The notes under the pieces were generated by a model. The model was not told where the DNA came from and searched no databases. It saw only the letters and a list, made by a program, of their open reading frames with translations. A program made the position numbers and the translations under genes. Shown here piece by piece: positions 24,404 to 32,338 of a stretch of DNA of 64,000 nt. Position 1 is the stretch's first letter; each line of letters begins with the position of its first letter. Source of the stretch: Dehalococcoidia bacterium (GTDB lineage Bacteria > Chloroflexota > Dehalococcoidia > DSTF01 > JACRBR01); NCBI GenBank assembly GCA_021462855.1, contig JAJTXQ010000039.1, forward strand, positions 1-64,000. The letters are read 5' to 3'.

Positions 24404-25468
24404 ATGAAGGCCGCCGTCCTGCGCGAAGTGAACCGGCCGATGCTCGTCGAGGACGTAGAGCTCGATGCGCCGGCGCGCGGCCAGGTGGTCGTGCGCACGG
24501 CCGCCGCCGGGGTCTGCCACAGCGACCTGCACTTCATCGACGGCTCGTGGCCCATGCGGCTCCCGGCCGTGCTCGGGCATGAGGCGGCCGGCGTCGTCGA
24601 AGAGGTTGGCGAGGACGTGACGTACGTCAGGCCTGGCGACCACGTGATCCTGCTGTTCGTGGCGTTCTGCGGACGCTGCCGTTTCTGCGCGATGGGCCGG
24701 CCGAACCTCTGCGCCGATGGCCGCCTCCGCGACCGCACGCTTCGCATCGACGGCCAGGCGGTGGCGCCATTTCTCGGCATGTCCGCGTTTGCCGAGCGCA
24801 TGCTGGTCGGCGAGAACGCGCTCGTGCGCGTCCGCGAGGACATGCCGCTGGACCGCGCCGCGCTCATCGGCTGCGCGGTGATGACGGGCATCGGCGCGGC
24901 GATCAACACCGCCCGCGTGCAGGCGGGGAGCACATGCGCGGTCATCGGCGCGGGCGGCGTCGGGCTGAACGTGATCCAGGGATGCGCGCTTGCCGGCGCC
25001 GCGCGGATCATCGCCGTCGATATGGCGCCGGCGAAGCTCGAGATTGCACGCGAGTTCGGCGCCACCCACACCATCGACGCGTCTGGAGGCGACGCCGTCG
25101 CACAGGTGCAGGACCTCACGGAAGGTGGCCCGGACTACGCGTTCGAGGCGATCGGACTGCCGCAGACGATCTCGCAGGCATGGGAGATGGTGCGGCGCGG
25201 CGGCGAGGCAGTGATCGTCGGCATGGCGCCGTATGGCTCCGTGGCCGAGATCAGCGCGCCGTCGTTCCTCGACGAGAAGGTGCTGCGCGGCTGCATGTAC
25301 GGCTCGACGCGGCCGCGTGTCGACATGCCGCGCATCGTCGACCTGTACCTCGACGGCCGCATCAAGCTCGACGAGCTCGTGAGCCGCCGCGTGCCGCTCG
25401 GCGGCATCAACGACGCGTTCGACGCGATGCGCCGCAGCGAGGTCGCCCGGAGCGTCATCGTCTTTTAG
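24404..25468 (+). CDS. zinc-dependent alcohol dehydrogenase (MDR family)
   Basis: 354 aa. Catalytic-zinc ligands in GVCHSD and GHEAAG, structural-zinc cysteines in CGRCRFCAMGRPNLC, and a Rossmann motif GAGGVG near residue 187 followed by the acidic residue AVDMAPAK, which favours NAD over NADP. The layout is that of class III/aryl-type alcohol dehydrogenases; substrate unknown. GGAGGAG before the ATG overlaps the end of the serine hydrolase gene, so the two are one transcript. Tail-to-tail overlap of 4 nt with the next minus-strand gene. Confidence 0.88.
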   Translation: MKAAVLREVNRPMLVEDVELDAPARGQVVVRTAAAGVCHSDLHFIDGSWPMRLPAVLGHEAAGVVEEVGEDVTYVRPGDHVILLFVAFCGRCRFCAMGRPNLCADGRLRDRTLRIDGQAVAPFLGMSAFAERMLVGENALVRVREDMPLDRAALIGCAVMTGIGAAINTARVQAGSTCAVIGAGGVGLNVIQGCALAGAARIIAVDMAPAKLEIAREFGATHTIDASGGDAVAQVQDLTEGGPDYAFEAIGLPQTISQAWEMVRRGGEAVIVGMAPYGSVAEISAPSFLDEKVLRGCMYGSTRPRVDMPRIVDLYLDGRIKLDELVSRRVPLGGINDAFDAMRRSEVARSVIVF

Positions 25469-25722
25469 GCGACGCCGTCGATCGCGCCCTCGTCGGTCAC
25501 GCAGACGCAGATTGCGCCATGGTGCTCGAAGCGCAGCGCGTAGCGCGCCTCGCCCGCAGCTTCGCTCAGGCCGGCGACGGTCGCGATCGTCCAGGACGGC
25601 ACGCACGCCGCGGGCACGCGCCGCCCCAGGTCGATGTCGAGCACTTCGACGCCCGTCAGGCGCACGACGACCTCCTCCCCTGTCGCGTATGCGAAGACCA
25701 CTGCCCGTCCTGCGGCCTGCAT
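25465..25722 (-). CDS. hypothetical small protein (85 aa)
   Basis: The ATG at 25722 has GGAGGGTGAC immediately upstream, which fixes the start. The sequence is beta-rich and lacks membrane segments (RAVVFAYATGEEVVVRLTG, RYALRFEHHGAICVCVTDEG). No family recognised. Its 3' end overlaps the alcohol dehydrogenase stop by 4 nt and its 5' end faces the WYL regulator start 122 bp away, so the two may share a divergent promoter region. Confidence 0.55.
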   Translation of the reverse strand: MQAAGRAVVFAYATGEEVVVRLTGVEVLDIDLGRRVPAACVPSWTIATVAGLSEAAGEARYALRFEHHGAICVCVTDEGAIDGVA

Positions 25723-25844
25723 GTCACCCTCCACACCGCGCTTGCTGTGCCGGCTCCGCCTCTGCGGCGCATGCGGCGTTGTCAACGTACGGGCGAGCGG
25801 CGACAAGTCCTGTCGCTTCCCGCGGCAACCCGCGCGGGAGTACG

Positions 25845-26888
25845 ATGGTGTCCATGACCGCCCAGCCGCGCGCCGCGCGACTCCTCCAGATGCAACAGCT
25901 CTTCAAGGGCCGCGCCGCCGGCTTCACGACCGCCGAGCTCGCGAGCCTCACCGGCGTCGACGTCCGCACCGTCCAGCGCGACATCGCCACGCTCCAGAAC
26001 ACGATGTACTTCGCGCTGGCGAAGCAGGGGCAGCGATACGTGCACCCGCGCGACGCGCGGCTGTCGCTCGAGATCAACCTGCACGAGGCGCGCGCCCTCC
26101 TCTTCGCCGCGCGCCTGCTCGTGCGCTACAGCGACGAGACGGACCCGTACGCCGCATCCGCCGTCGAGAAGCTCGCGCGCGCCATGCCGGACGCCGTGCG
26201 CCCGCAGGTGCTCGCCGCAGCGGCGTCGATCGCGAGGTCGCCGGCGAACGCGGAGTTCACCCGCACCCTCACGACCGTCACCGAAGCGTGGGCGCGCCGC
26301 CGCGTCCTACGCCTCAGCTATCGCTCTGCCGGGAAGAGCCGCCCGCGCGAAGTGCGCCTGCAGCCCTACTTCATCGAGCCGAGCGCGGCCGGCATGTCGA
26401 CGTACGTCATCGGCCTCTCCGAGACGCACGGCGCGATGCGCACGTTCAAGGTCGAACGCATCGTCTCCGCCGAAGCGCTGCCGCGGCACTTCGAGATCCC
26501 GCCTGACCTCGACCTCGACCAATTGCTGCAGTCAGCGTGGGGCATCATCTGGGGCGAGGGCACGCTCGTGCGGTTGCGGTTCACGCCGGGCGTGACGTGG
26601 CGCGTGAAGGAGTCGCGCTGGCACCCGTCGCAGCAGATCGAAGACCTGCCCGACGGTGGCTGCATCCTGACGATGACCGTTGCCAGCCTGATGGAGGTGG
26701 GACGCTGGGTGCGCTCGTGGGGTCATGAGGTCGAGGTGCTGGCGCCGGCGTCGTTGCGAAACGAGTTGCGCGACGAGGCGCTGAAGATCATGCGCACCTA
26801 CACGGCCAAACCGAAGCCGCAACGCCGCGCCCGTCGTGTGCGCCAGCCCGTGGCGGATGCCACGCTGCCGCGCCTCGCGATCCCCTGA
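25845..26888 (+). CDS. WYL-domain transcriptional regulator
   Basis: About 347 aa. An N-terminal winged helix (residues about 8-65, FTTAELASLTGVDVRTVQRDIATL), a linker, then a WYL ligand-binding domain around residues 140-230 (RRRVLRLSYRSAGKSRPREVRLQPYFIEP, TYVIGLSETHGAMRTFKVERI) and a C-terminal extension (FTPGVTWRVKESRWHPSQQI). WYL regulators respond to nucleic-acid or nucleotide ligands and often control defence or DNA-damage genes. The ATG at 25845 has GGGAG too close and the one at 25854 slightly far, so the start is either. Divergent from the 85-aa gene. Confidence 0.88.
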   Translation: MVSMTAQPRAARLLQMQQLFKGRAAGFTTAELASLTGVDVRTVQRDIATLQNTMYFALAKQGQRYVHPRDARLSLEINLHEARALLFAARLLVRYSDETDPYAASAVEKLARAMPDAVRPQVLAAAASIARSPANAEFTRTLTTVTEAWARRRVLRLSYRSAGKSRPREVRLQPYFIEPSAAGMSTYVIGLSETHGAMRTFKVERIVSAEALPRHFEIPPDLDLDQLLQSAWGIIWGEGTLVRLRFTPGVTWRVKESRWHPSQQIEDLPDGGCILTMTVASLMEVGRWVRSWGHEVEVLAPASLRNELRDEALKIMRTYTAKPKPQRRARRVRQPVADATLPRLAIP

Positions 26889-26960
26889 CGGGCACATACC
26901 CGACGATACTCGTACGCGCGTCGCGCCGCGTCGTACGCTCGACATGTCAGGGGGTCGCGT

Positions 26961-27428
26961 GTGGTACAGCACGCGAGCATCGTGACACTCCGATCCGATG
27001 GCCCAGCGGTGAGACTCCTCGTGGCGCCCGCGACAACGCTGGCATTCGTCGCCGCGCCGGCGCGCCGCCTGCTCCAGGGCGTGTTCGATGACCTGTCGCT
27101 GCGGCACGAGCTCGTCGCCTCGCCGGGTGAGTTGGTCGAGCGCGCGTTGTGCCTGCAACCGGCGTCCGTATTCGTCGACGCCGACGCGCCCGGCTGCGCG
27201 GTCGACCTGCTGCGCGCCCTGCGTTCGGTCGTGCCCGACGCGCTGCTCGTGGCGCTCAACGGCTACTGGTCGGAGCACGAGCAGGCGCTGCGGGCCGCCT
27301 CCGACCTGATGCTGTACAAGCCGCCGCGTGCCGGGGCGTGGCAGCGCGCGCTTCGTGCGTCGGGCCTGGGTCCCGCGGGTGCGCCGCTCGCTACGCCTTC
27401 GCCGTCTGTGCGGCTTCCTGTTCAATGA
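26961..27428 (+). CDS. receiver-like hypothetical protein (155 aa)
   Basis: GTG start after AGGGGGTCG. Alternating strands and helices with AVRLLVAPATTLAFV, ASVFVDADAPGCAVDLLRALRSVVPDALLVALNG and a late DLMLYKPPR look like a degenerate response-regulator receiver: the DAD stretch is at the phospho-Asp position and the KP pair at the conserved Lys. No output domain follows. It may be a pseudo-receiver. It overlaps the next gene tail-to-tail by 38 nt, which is unusually long and leaves the exact end of one of the two open to doubt. Confidence 0.5.
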   Translation: MVQHASIVTLRSDGPAVRLLVAPATTLAFVAAPARRLLQGVFDDLSLRHELVASPGELVERALCLQPASVFVDADAPGCAVDLLRALRSVVPDALLVALNGYWSEHEQALRAASDLMLYKPPRAGAWQRALRASGLGPAGAPLATPSPSVRLPVQ

Positions 27429-27714
27429 CCGCGGAATAGAGCTTCACGGCCGGCGGGCCTTGCAGCACACCCATCAGCGAGCCGCCCTGGCGGTGTCCGG
27501 CGGTGAACGCCGGGCTCTGCGTCCATGCCAGGAACGCGTCACGATCGGCCCACGTGCTGTGGCTGATGTACTCGCCTTCCGCGTCGCCCTTCAGCAGCGC
27601 GAACCGCACGAATCCCGGCACACCATCGAGATACGTCTCGCGCGTCTTCCAGATGCGCTCGAACTCCTCTTCCTTGCCCGGCGCGACCTTGAAGTTGTTC
27701 ATAGCGACAAACAT
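27391..27714 (-). CDS. antibiotic biosynthesis monooxygenase (ABM/IsdG-like) domain protein
   Basis: 107 aa, a single ferredoxin-like ABM domain: VAMNNFKVAPGKEEEFERIW, PGFVRFALLKGD, YISHSTWADRDAFLAWTQS. The asparagine in AMNNFKV and the late Trp match the haem-degrading IsdG/HmoB branch, but a haem-binding His is not certain. The start ATG at 27714 has GGAGAG upstream. The likely role is oxidation of a small aromatic or haem substrate; function not provable here. Convergent with the receiver-like gene. Confidence 0.75.
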   Translation of the reverse strand: MFVAMNNFKVAPGKEEEFERIWKTRETYLDGVPGFVRFALLKGDAEGEYISHSTWADRDAFLAWTQSPAFTAGHRQGGSLMGVLQGPPAVKLYSAVIEQEAAQTAKA

Positions 27715-27854
27715 AGTCTCTCCTCCCCGAGGCGCGTTGCGCCTTCGATATCCCCCTGCTCCCAAGATTACCCGAGTGGCGGGTAACGCACTGGCGGCGG
27801 CCGCGTTCTATCTGTTGACGGACTCCCGACCGGTCCGCGGCAAGGACAGAATCG

Positions 27855-28340
27855 ATGCTTTCGCACTCCGCCTACTCCACCCGAAACATCTCGCTGCTGA
27901 TGCTGGCGGCCTTCGCGGGAATTGCGCTGTGGCTGTTCGCTCCGTGGGACACCGGCCGCGACCTGACGCCCGGGGGCAGCGCCGCCCTCCCGCCGTCGCT
28001 GGCTGTCGACGGCCCCGTCGGCGTGACGAGCGAGGACGGCGTCGTACGGCGGCTCGTGGTGCCGCTGGTGGTCCGCGGCGATGACGGTGTCGTGCTGGAC
28101 GACGGCGCGACGGTGCGCGCCGAGACGTTCATGTCGGACAGCGCGGCGGCAGCCGTCCCGGCCGAGCACAGCATCGCCTGGCTCGACGGCAACGGCGACA
28201 ACCGGCTCGACCCCGGCGAGCACGCGGTGCTCACCGTCGACCTGCCGGCCCGGACGAGCGTGCACCCGGATAACCCGCTGCGCCTCGTCGTGAAGCCGGT
28301 CGACAGCATGCCGCTCGTCATCGAGGACGTGATCCGCTAG
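27855..28340 (+). CDS. membrane-anchored protein with archaellin-like C-terminal domain
   Basis: 161 aa. A single hydrophobic N-terminal segment (ISLLMLAAFAGIALWLFA, residues about 12-29) is followed by an extracytoplasmic beta-rich domain. The phrases SIAWLDGNGDNRLDPGE, VDLPARTSVHPDNPLRLVVKP and VDSMPLVIEDVI follow the order seen in archaeal flagellin (archaellin) cores: a D-x-N-x-D loop, a gE-turn and a final hydrophobic strand. It lacks an obvious class III prepilin cleavage site, so it may be only a relative. No assembly genes are nearby. Confidence 0.45.
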   Translation: MLSHSAYSTRNISLLMLAAFAGIALWLFAPWDTGRDLTPGGSAALPPSLAVDGPVGVTSEDGVVRRLVVPLVVRGDDGVVLDDGATVRAETFMSDSAAAAVPAEHSIAWLDGNGDNRLDPGEHAVLTVDLPARTSVHPDNPLRLVVKPVDSMPLVIEDVIR

Positions 28341-28402
28341 GCGGCTCGAGACTCCCTGTGTCGCCGAGGGGCGCGTCACCGCAGGGCGCGCCCTTCGTGC
28401 GC

Positions 28403-28954
28403 CTACGCCCGGCCGATGTGCCGCAGGTACATGAGCAGCGCCGCGATCGTCTTCGCGTCGCAGATCGTGCCGTTGTCGATGAAGCGCAGCGCCGTATCGA
28501 GATGCACGTGCTCAAGGCGCAGGTCCTCGTCCTCGTCCGCTTCGAGCGCGTCCTCGATGAGGTCCGTCGCCTCGAACACCTCCTGGTACTCCTCCGAGTA
28601 CCCGGGCGCGAGAAACATGCCGCCGATGCGGCGCAGGGTGCCGCCGCGACCCGTCTCTTCCCGCAGTTCGCGCAGCGCGGCCGCCTCGCTCGACGCGTCG
28701 CTCGCATCGACGCCGCCGGCGGGCAGTTCGAGCAGCCAGCGCCCGGTCGGGTGCCGGTACTGGCGTACCATCAGCAGTCGCCCGCCGGCATCGACCGGTA
28801 CCAGCACGACCGCGACGCCGTACTCGACCACCTCGCGGTTGAACGTCGTCCCGTTGCTCGTGCGCAGCGCGTCGACGCGCAGACCGATCATGCGGCCGCT
28901 GAACACCTGTTTACTCGAAACGACGTCCGGGATCTCCATCTCGCGCTCGGTCAT
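28403..28954 (-). CDS. Nudix hydrolase, ADP-ribose pyrophosphatase type
   Basis: 183 aa. The Nudix box GGVDASDASSEAAALRELREETGRGG-type sequence lies near residues 84-107 with all acidic metal ligands (REETG with preceding E). The N-terminal strand pattern and the acidic insert (EADEDEDLRLEHV) match the NudF ADP-ribose pyrophosphatases, which hydrolyse ADP-ribose to AMP and ribose-5-phosphate. The ATG overlaps the GNAT gene stop (ATGA), so it is second in a GNAT-Nudix transcript, downstream of NAD kinase: an NAD-related cluster. Confidence 0.85.
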   Translation of the reverse strand: MTEREMEIPDVVSSKQVFSGRMIGLRVDALRTSNGTTFNREVVEYGVAVVLVPVDAGGRLLMVRQYRHPTGRWLLELPAGGVDASDASSEAAALRELREETGRGGTLRRIGGMFLAPGYSEEYQEVFEATDLIEDALEADEDEDLRLEHVHLDTALRFIDNGTICDAKTIAALLMYLRHIGRA

Positions 28955-29475
28955 GGGCGCACCGGGCGGACCATCGCGATCTCGTTGCAGCCGGGGAATT
29001 TCGGGCATCGGTAGCACTCGCCCCACACCTTCCGCGGCAATGTCATCACGTCGGCCTGCGTGAACCCGAGCCGCTCGAAGAACGCCGGGCGGTACGTGAG
29101 CGCGAACGCCGTCTCCAGCCCCAGCTCGCGAGCTTCCTCCACGCACGCCTCGACGATGCGCGCGCCGAGGCCGCGGCCCTGCTGGTCCTCGCGCACCGCC
29201 AGCGACTTGATCTCGCCCATGTCCTCCCACAGGATGTGCAGCCCGCCGCATGCGACGACCTCGCCCGTCTCATCGCGGACGACGTAGAAGTCGCGCAGGT
29301 TCTGGTAGACCTCGGACATCGTGCGGGGCAGCATCTCGCCGCGGCGCGCGAACGTGTTGACGAGGTCGCAGATCGCTTTCGCATCGGCGATCGATGCGCG
29401 GGCAAGCTGATGGGTCGTCGGCGTCGCCACGGGCGTTCTCCGCAGGAACGATGAAGCGGGCGCCGCGGCCCGCAT
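28951..29475 (-). CDS. GNAT N-acetyltransferase (ArgA-like)
   Basis: Up to 174 aa; a GTG at 29427 (158 aa) is an equally good start. GNAT core with acetyl-CoA loop QGRGLGARIV after the strand IKSLAVREDQ. The C-terminal RKVWGECYRCPKFPGCNE is characteristic of the short N-acetylglutamate-synthase-like transferases, which may make N-acetylglutamate for arginine synthesis; no arg genes are near to confirm. It is preceded, 35 nt away, by NAD kinase on the same strand. Confidence 0.78.
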   Translation of the reverse strand: MRAAAPASSFLRRTPVATPTTHQLARASIADAKAICDLVNTFARRGEMLPRTMSEVYQNLRDFYVVRDETGEVVACGGLHILWEDMGEIKSLAVREDQQGRGLGARIVEACVEEARELGLETAFALTYRPAFFERLGFTQADVMTLPRKVWGECYRCPKFPGCNEIAMVRPVRP

Positions 29476-29510
29476 CGGAACTGTACCGATTTCCGGCGCG
29501 CGCGGCGAAT

Positions 29511-30386
29511 CTACTCGTTGAGCCAGTTGAGCCGCCGCCCGACGCGCAGGAAGAACTCGCCCGGCGGCCCCATGCGGAGGAACCGGGCGACGTGCGGGCT
29601 CGCGCTGACGCGCACCACGTCGCCGCCGCGCAACTCCTGGTCAGGCTGCCCGTCGATGCTGAGGATGGCCTGCTGCCCCGCCGCGATCTCCACCGCGACG
29701 CGCGCGCCCGCCGGCAGCACGATGCTGTTTGCCGGCGCCAGGTGCGGCGCCACCGGCGTGACGATGATCTCGCGCGATTCGGGGTGAAGGATCGGCCCGC
29801 CGACGCTCAGTGAGTACGCGGTGCTGCCCGTCGCCGTCGCCACGATCACGCCGTCCGCGCGGTAGTTGCCGATCGTCGTGTGGTCGGTGCGGACGCCGAA
29901 CTGCACCGTCCGCCCGATCGCCGCGCGGCCGATCACGACGTCGTTGAGCGCGTGGAAGTGCGCGGCCAACTCCTCGCCGGCCCGCACGGTGTCCGTCTCG
30001 ACCATCGCCCGGCTCTCGATGCGCCCCTCGCCGCCGATGACGTCGTCGAGCGAATCCCAGAGCACCGACGGCGTCAGCTCGGTGAGGAAGCCAATGCGCC
30101 CGAGGTTGACGCCGAGCAGCACGACCGGATGCGGGATCACGGCCCGCGCGGCGCGCAGGACGGTGCCGTCGCCGCCGCAGCAGATCAGCAGGTCGGTGCC
30201 GGGGATGTGCGCGTCGCGCGCCTCGTCGTCCCACGCCGACGCGCACCACACCTCGGAAACGCGCCCGTCGAGGCGGGATCGCGCCTCCTCGGCGACGCGA
30301 CGCGCCGCTTCGGACTTCGGGTGATACGCGACGCCGATCTTGTTCAGCCCGCACCTCGCTCGCGCGCCCCCGCGCGCCCGCCGCAC
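29511..30386 (-). CDS. nadK: NAD kinase
   Basis: NADK phosphorylates NAD to NADP. The conserved CGGDGTVL motif (substrate-binding, catalytic Asp), the downstream YRADGVIVATATGSTAYSLSVGGP (NAD-binding GGDG/TGST signature) and the C-terminal SIDGQPDQEL are all present. The protein is 291 aa from a GTG at 30386, but homology begins at LNKIGVAYHPKSE, so a CTG at 30347 with GAGGTG upstream is the likelier start (278 aa). First of three co-directional genes (nadK, GNAT, Nudix). Confidence 0.93.
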   Translation of the reverse strand: MRRARGGARARCGLNKIGVAYHPKSEAARRVAEEARSRLDGRVSEVWCASAWDDEARDAHIPGTDLLICCGGDGTVLRAARAVIPHPVVLLGVNLGRIGFLTELTPSVLWDSLDDVIGGEGRIESRAMVETDTVRAGEELAAHFHALNDVVIGRAAIGRTVQFGVRTDHTTIGNYRADGVIVATATGSTAYSLSVGGPILHPESREIIVTPVAPHLAPANSIVLPAGARVAVEIAAGQQAILSIDGQPDQELRGGDVVRVSASPHVARFLRMGPPGEFFLRVGRRLNWLNE

Positions 30387-30398
30387 GATATCACAACG

Positions 30399-31091
30399 CT
30401 ACGGCTCCACGCCGAGCCGCCCGGCGATCTCCACGTAGTGCTCCCACGCGTGCTCCAGCATGCGGCGTACGGCGCCGCGCGCGGTCCACGGCGACTGCCC
30501 GCGCATGATGACGCCGTCGCGCTCGGACGCCGGCATGGTGCGCAGGCGCTCGCGTTCGAGCGCGAGCAACGCGTCGAGCGCGTCGTGCGGGTCCATCTCG
30601 CCGCGGTCCACCAGGCGCTCGATGCGCGAGGCGCCGGTGACGCCGCGCAGGTACGCGCCCTCGCCGCAGACATGCGCGAGGATCCGGCCGATCGGGCGGC
30701 CGGATGGCGGCTTCGCATCGAGCCTCCGCCGCGTGAGGCCGGCCGTCGCCCCGCGCATCGCCTTGTGGATCGCGTCGAGGCGGCGCATCAGCGCGTCGGC
30801 CTGGCGCGAGGTGAGCGGACGCGCGTCGGGCGGCAGGAACGACATTCCGCCGGCCGGGAACACGCTGTCCGTCGCGTGCGCCGCCACCCGCGCGCGGAAC
30901 GGCGCGTCCGGATCGACGCGCTCGCCGTTTCGCGCGAGGAATCGCAGGAACGCGCGGATCGCGTCCGGCGCCGCCGCGATCGCCTCGTCGGTCGTGTCGC
31001 CGCGCGCGATGCACCCCGGCAGCGACGGAATCTGCGCCATCGTCTTCCTCTTCATCGGCCCGGAGTCCAGGTAGAGGTCGTAGGTCTTCAT
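30399..31091 (-). CDS. HicB-like domain fused to DinB-like domain
   Basis: 230 aa. The first 60 residues (MKTYDLYLDSGPMKRKTMAQIPSLPGCIARG-type start with TTDEAIAAAPDAIRAFL) have the HicB/UPF0150 fold that in toxin-antitoxin pairs neutralises HicA; no hicA is adjacent. Residues about 100-228 resemble the DinB four-helix bundle (RRLDAIHKAM, RPIGRILAHVCGEGAYLR, RRMLEHAWEHYVEIAGRLG), with histidines in place for metal binding. The combination is uncommon. Its ATG overlaps the tlyA stop (ATGA), so it is last of the yebC-ruvC-tlyA transcript. Function unknown. Confidence 0.6.
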   Translation of the reverse strand: MKTYDLYLDSGPMKRKTMAQIPSLPGCIARGDTTDEAIAAAPDAIRAFLRFLARNGERVDPDAPFRARVAAHATDSVFPAGGMSFLPPDARPLTSRQADALMRRLDAIHKAMRGATAGLTRRRLDAKPPSGRPIGRILAHVCGEGAYLRGVTGASRIERLVDRGEMDPHDALDALLALERERLRTMPASERDGVIMRGQSPWTARGAVRRMLEHAWEHYVEIAGRLGVEP

Positions 31092-31828
31092 CGTGGAGTC
31101 TCCAGCAGCAGGAAGAACTCGCGGTTGCCGGCCGGGCCGAGCAGCGGCGACGCCGCTACGCCGCGCACGCGCAGGCCGTGCGTCACGCACCACCACGCCA
31201 CCCGCCCGATGACCGTGGCATGGATGAGCGGATCGCGCACCACGCCGTCGCGCCCGACTTCCGCGCGCCCGGCCTCGAACTGCGGCTTCACCAGCGCGAC
31301 GATGCGCGCACCCGGCGTGAGCAGCGCGGCGACCGGCCCCAGCACCTGCGTGAGTGAGATGAACGACACGTCGACCGTCGCCAGCGACGGCCGTTCGGGC
31401 AGCGACGCAAGCTCGCGCGCGTGCGTGCGCTCCATGACGATAACGCGCGGGTCATCGCGCAGCTTCTGGGCGAGCTGCCCGTACCCAACATCGACGGCGT
31501 ACACACGCGCGGCGCCGCATTGCAGCAGGCAGTCCGTGAAGCCGCCAGTCGATGCGCCTGCGTCCAGCGCCACGAGCCCCGCAACATCCATGCCGAACGC
31601 GGTGAGCGCGTGCGCGAGCTTTTCGCCGCCGCGGCTCACGAACCGCGCCGGGCGCTCGACCTCGATCTCCGCTGCTGCAGCGACCGGCGCGCCCGCGCGC
31701 GTCGCCCGCTGCCCGCCGACGCGCACCTCGCCGGCGAGGATCAGCGCCTGCGCCTTCTCGCGCGACTCGGCGAGCCCGCGTTCCACCATGGCGACATCGA
31801 GCCGTTGCGTTCCGGCGGCGCGGGGCAC
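31088..31828 (-). CDS. tlyA: TlyA-family rRNA 2'-O-methyltransferase
   Basis: 246 aa from a GTG one nucleotide after the ruvC stop. N-terminal S4 RNA-binding domain (LDVAMVERGLAESREKAQALILAGEVRV), then an FtsJ-type SAM methyltransferase: SRGGEKLAHAL (first catalytic Lys), LDAGASTGGFTDCLLQ (SAM motif), VDVSFISL (Asp), ALVKPQFEAGR (second Lys) and FFLLLE (Glu). TlyA methylates 2'-hydroxyls of cytidines in 16S/23S rRNA and can affect capreomycin sensitivity; older records call it haemolysin A. Confidence 0.92.
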   Translation of the reverse strand: MPRAAGTQRLDVAMVERGLAESREKAQALILAGEVRVGGQRATRAGAPVAAAAEIEVERPARFVSRGGEKLAHALTAFGMDVAGLVALDAGASTGGFTDCLLQCGAARVYAVDVGYGQLAQKLRDDPRVIVMERTHARELASLPERPSLATVDVSFISLTQVLGPVAALLTPGARIVALVKPQFEAGRAEVGRDGVVRDPLIHATVIGRVAWWCVTHGLRVRGVAASPLLGPAGNREFFLLLETPR

Positions 31829-31829
31829 G

Positions 31830-32336
31830 CTATCCGCGCGCGAGCAGCGCGGCGGCCCGCGCATGCACGGCATGGCACAGCGCGACGGCGAGCGCGTCGG
31901 TGGCGTTGAGGTCACCCGGCAGGTCGCGGCGGAGCTGCAGCCGCAGCATCTCGCGCAGCTGTTCCTTCTCGCCGCGTCCGCTGCCGGCGACGGCCTGCTT
32001 GACGCTGGCCGGCGGGTAGTGCCGCACCTGCAGCCCGGCGAGCGTCGCCGCCAGCATCGCCACGGTGCGTGCCTCGCCGATCGCCATCGCCGACCGCGCG
32101 TTCGCGCCGACAAACGGCGCCTCGATCGCCATCACCATCGGCTGGTGTTGCGCGATGACATCGCCCAATTCCGAGAAGATGTGCTGCAGCCGTTGCTCGA
32201 TCGGCATGCGCGCAGCCGGCGCGATCACTTCGCAGGCGACCGCGTGGGGTTCGTCATCGATCACGTGAAGCACGCCCCAGCCCGTCACGCGGGTGCCCGG
32301 ATCGACTCCGAGGATGATCAGGTCGGGCGCCGGCAC
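31830..32336 (-). CDS. ruvC: Holliday junction resolvase RuvC
   Basis: 168 aa. RNase-H-fold endonuclease with the acidic catalytic set in GVDPGTRVTGWG (Asp), MAIEAPFVG (Glu) and NATDALAVALCHAV (Asp pair region), plus SGRGEKEQL. It cleaves four-way junctions made by RuvAB branch migration. GTG start two nucleotides after the yebC stop; the usual ruvA/ruvB do not follow in this window, tlyA does. Confidence 0.94.
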   Translation of the reverse strand: MPAPDLIILGVDPGTRVTGWGVLHVIDDEPHAVACEVIAPAARMPIEQRLQHIFSELGDVIAQHQPMVMAIEAPFVGANARSAMAIGEARTVAMLAATLAGLQVRHYPPASVKQAVAGSGRGEKEQLREMLRLQLRRDLPGDLNATDALAVALCHAVHARAAALLARG

Positions 32337-32338
32337 GG

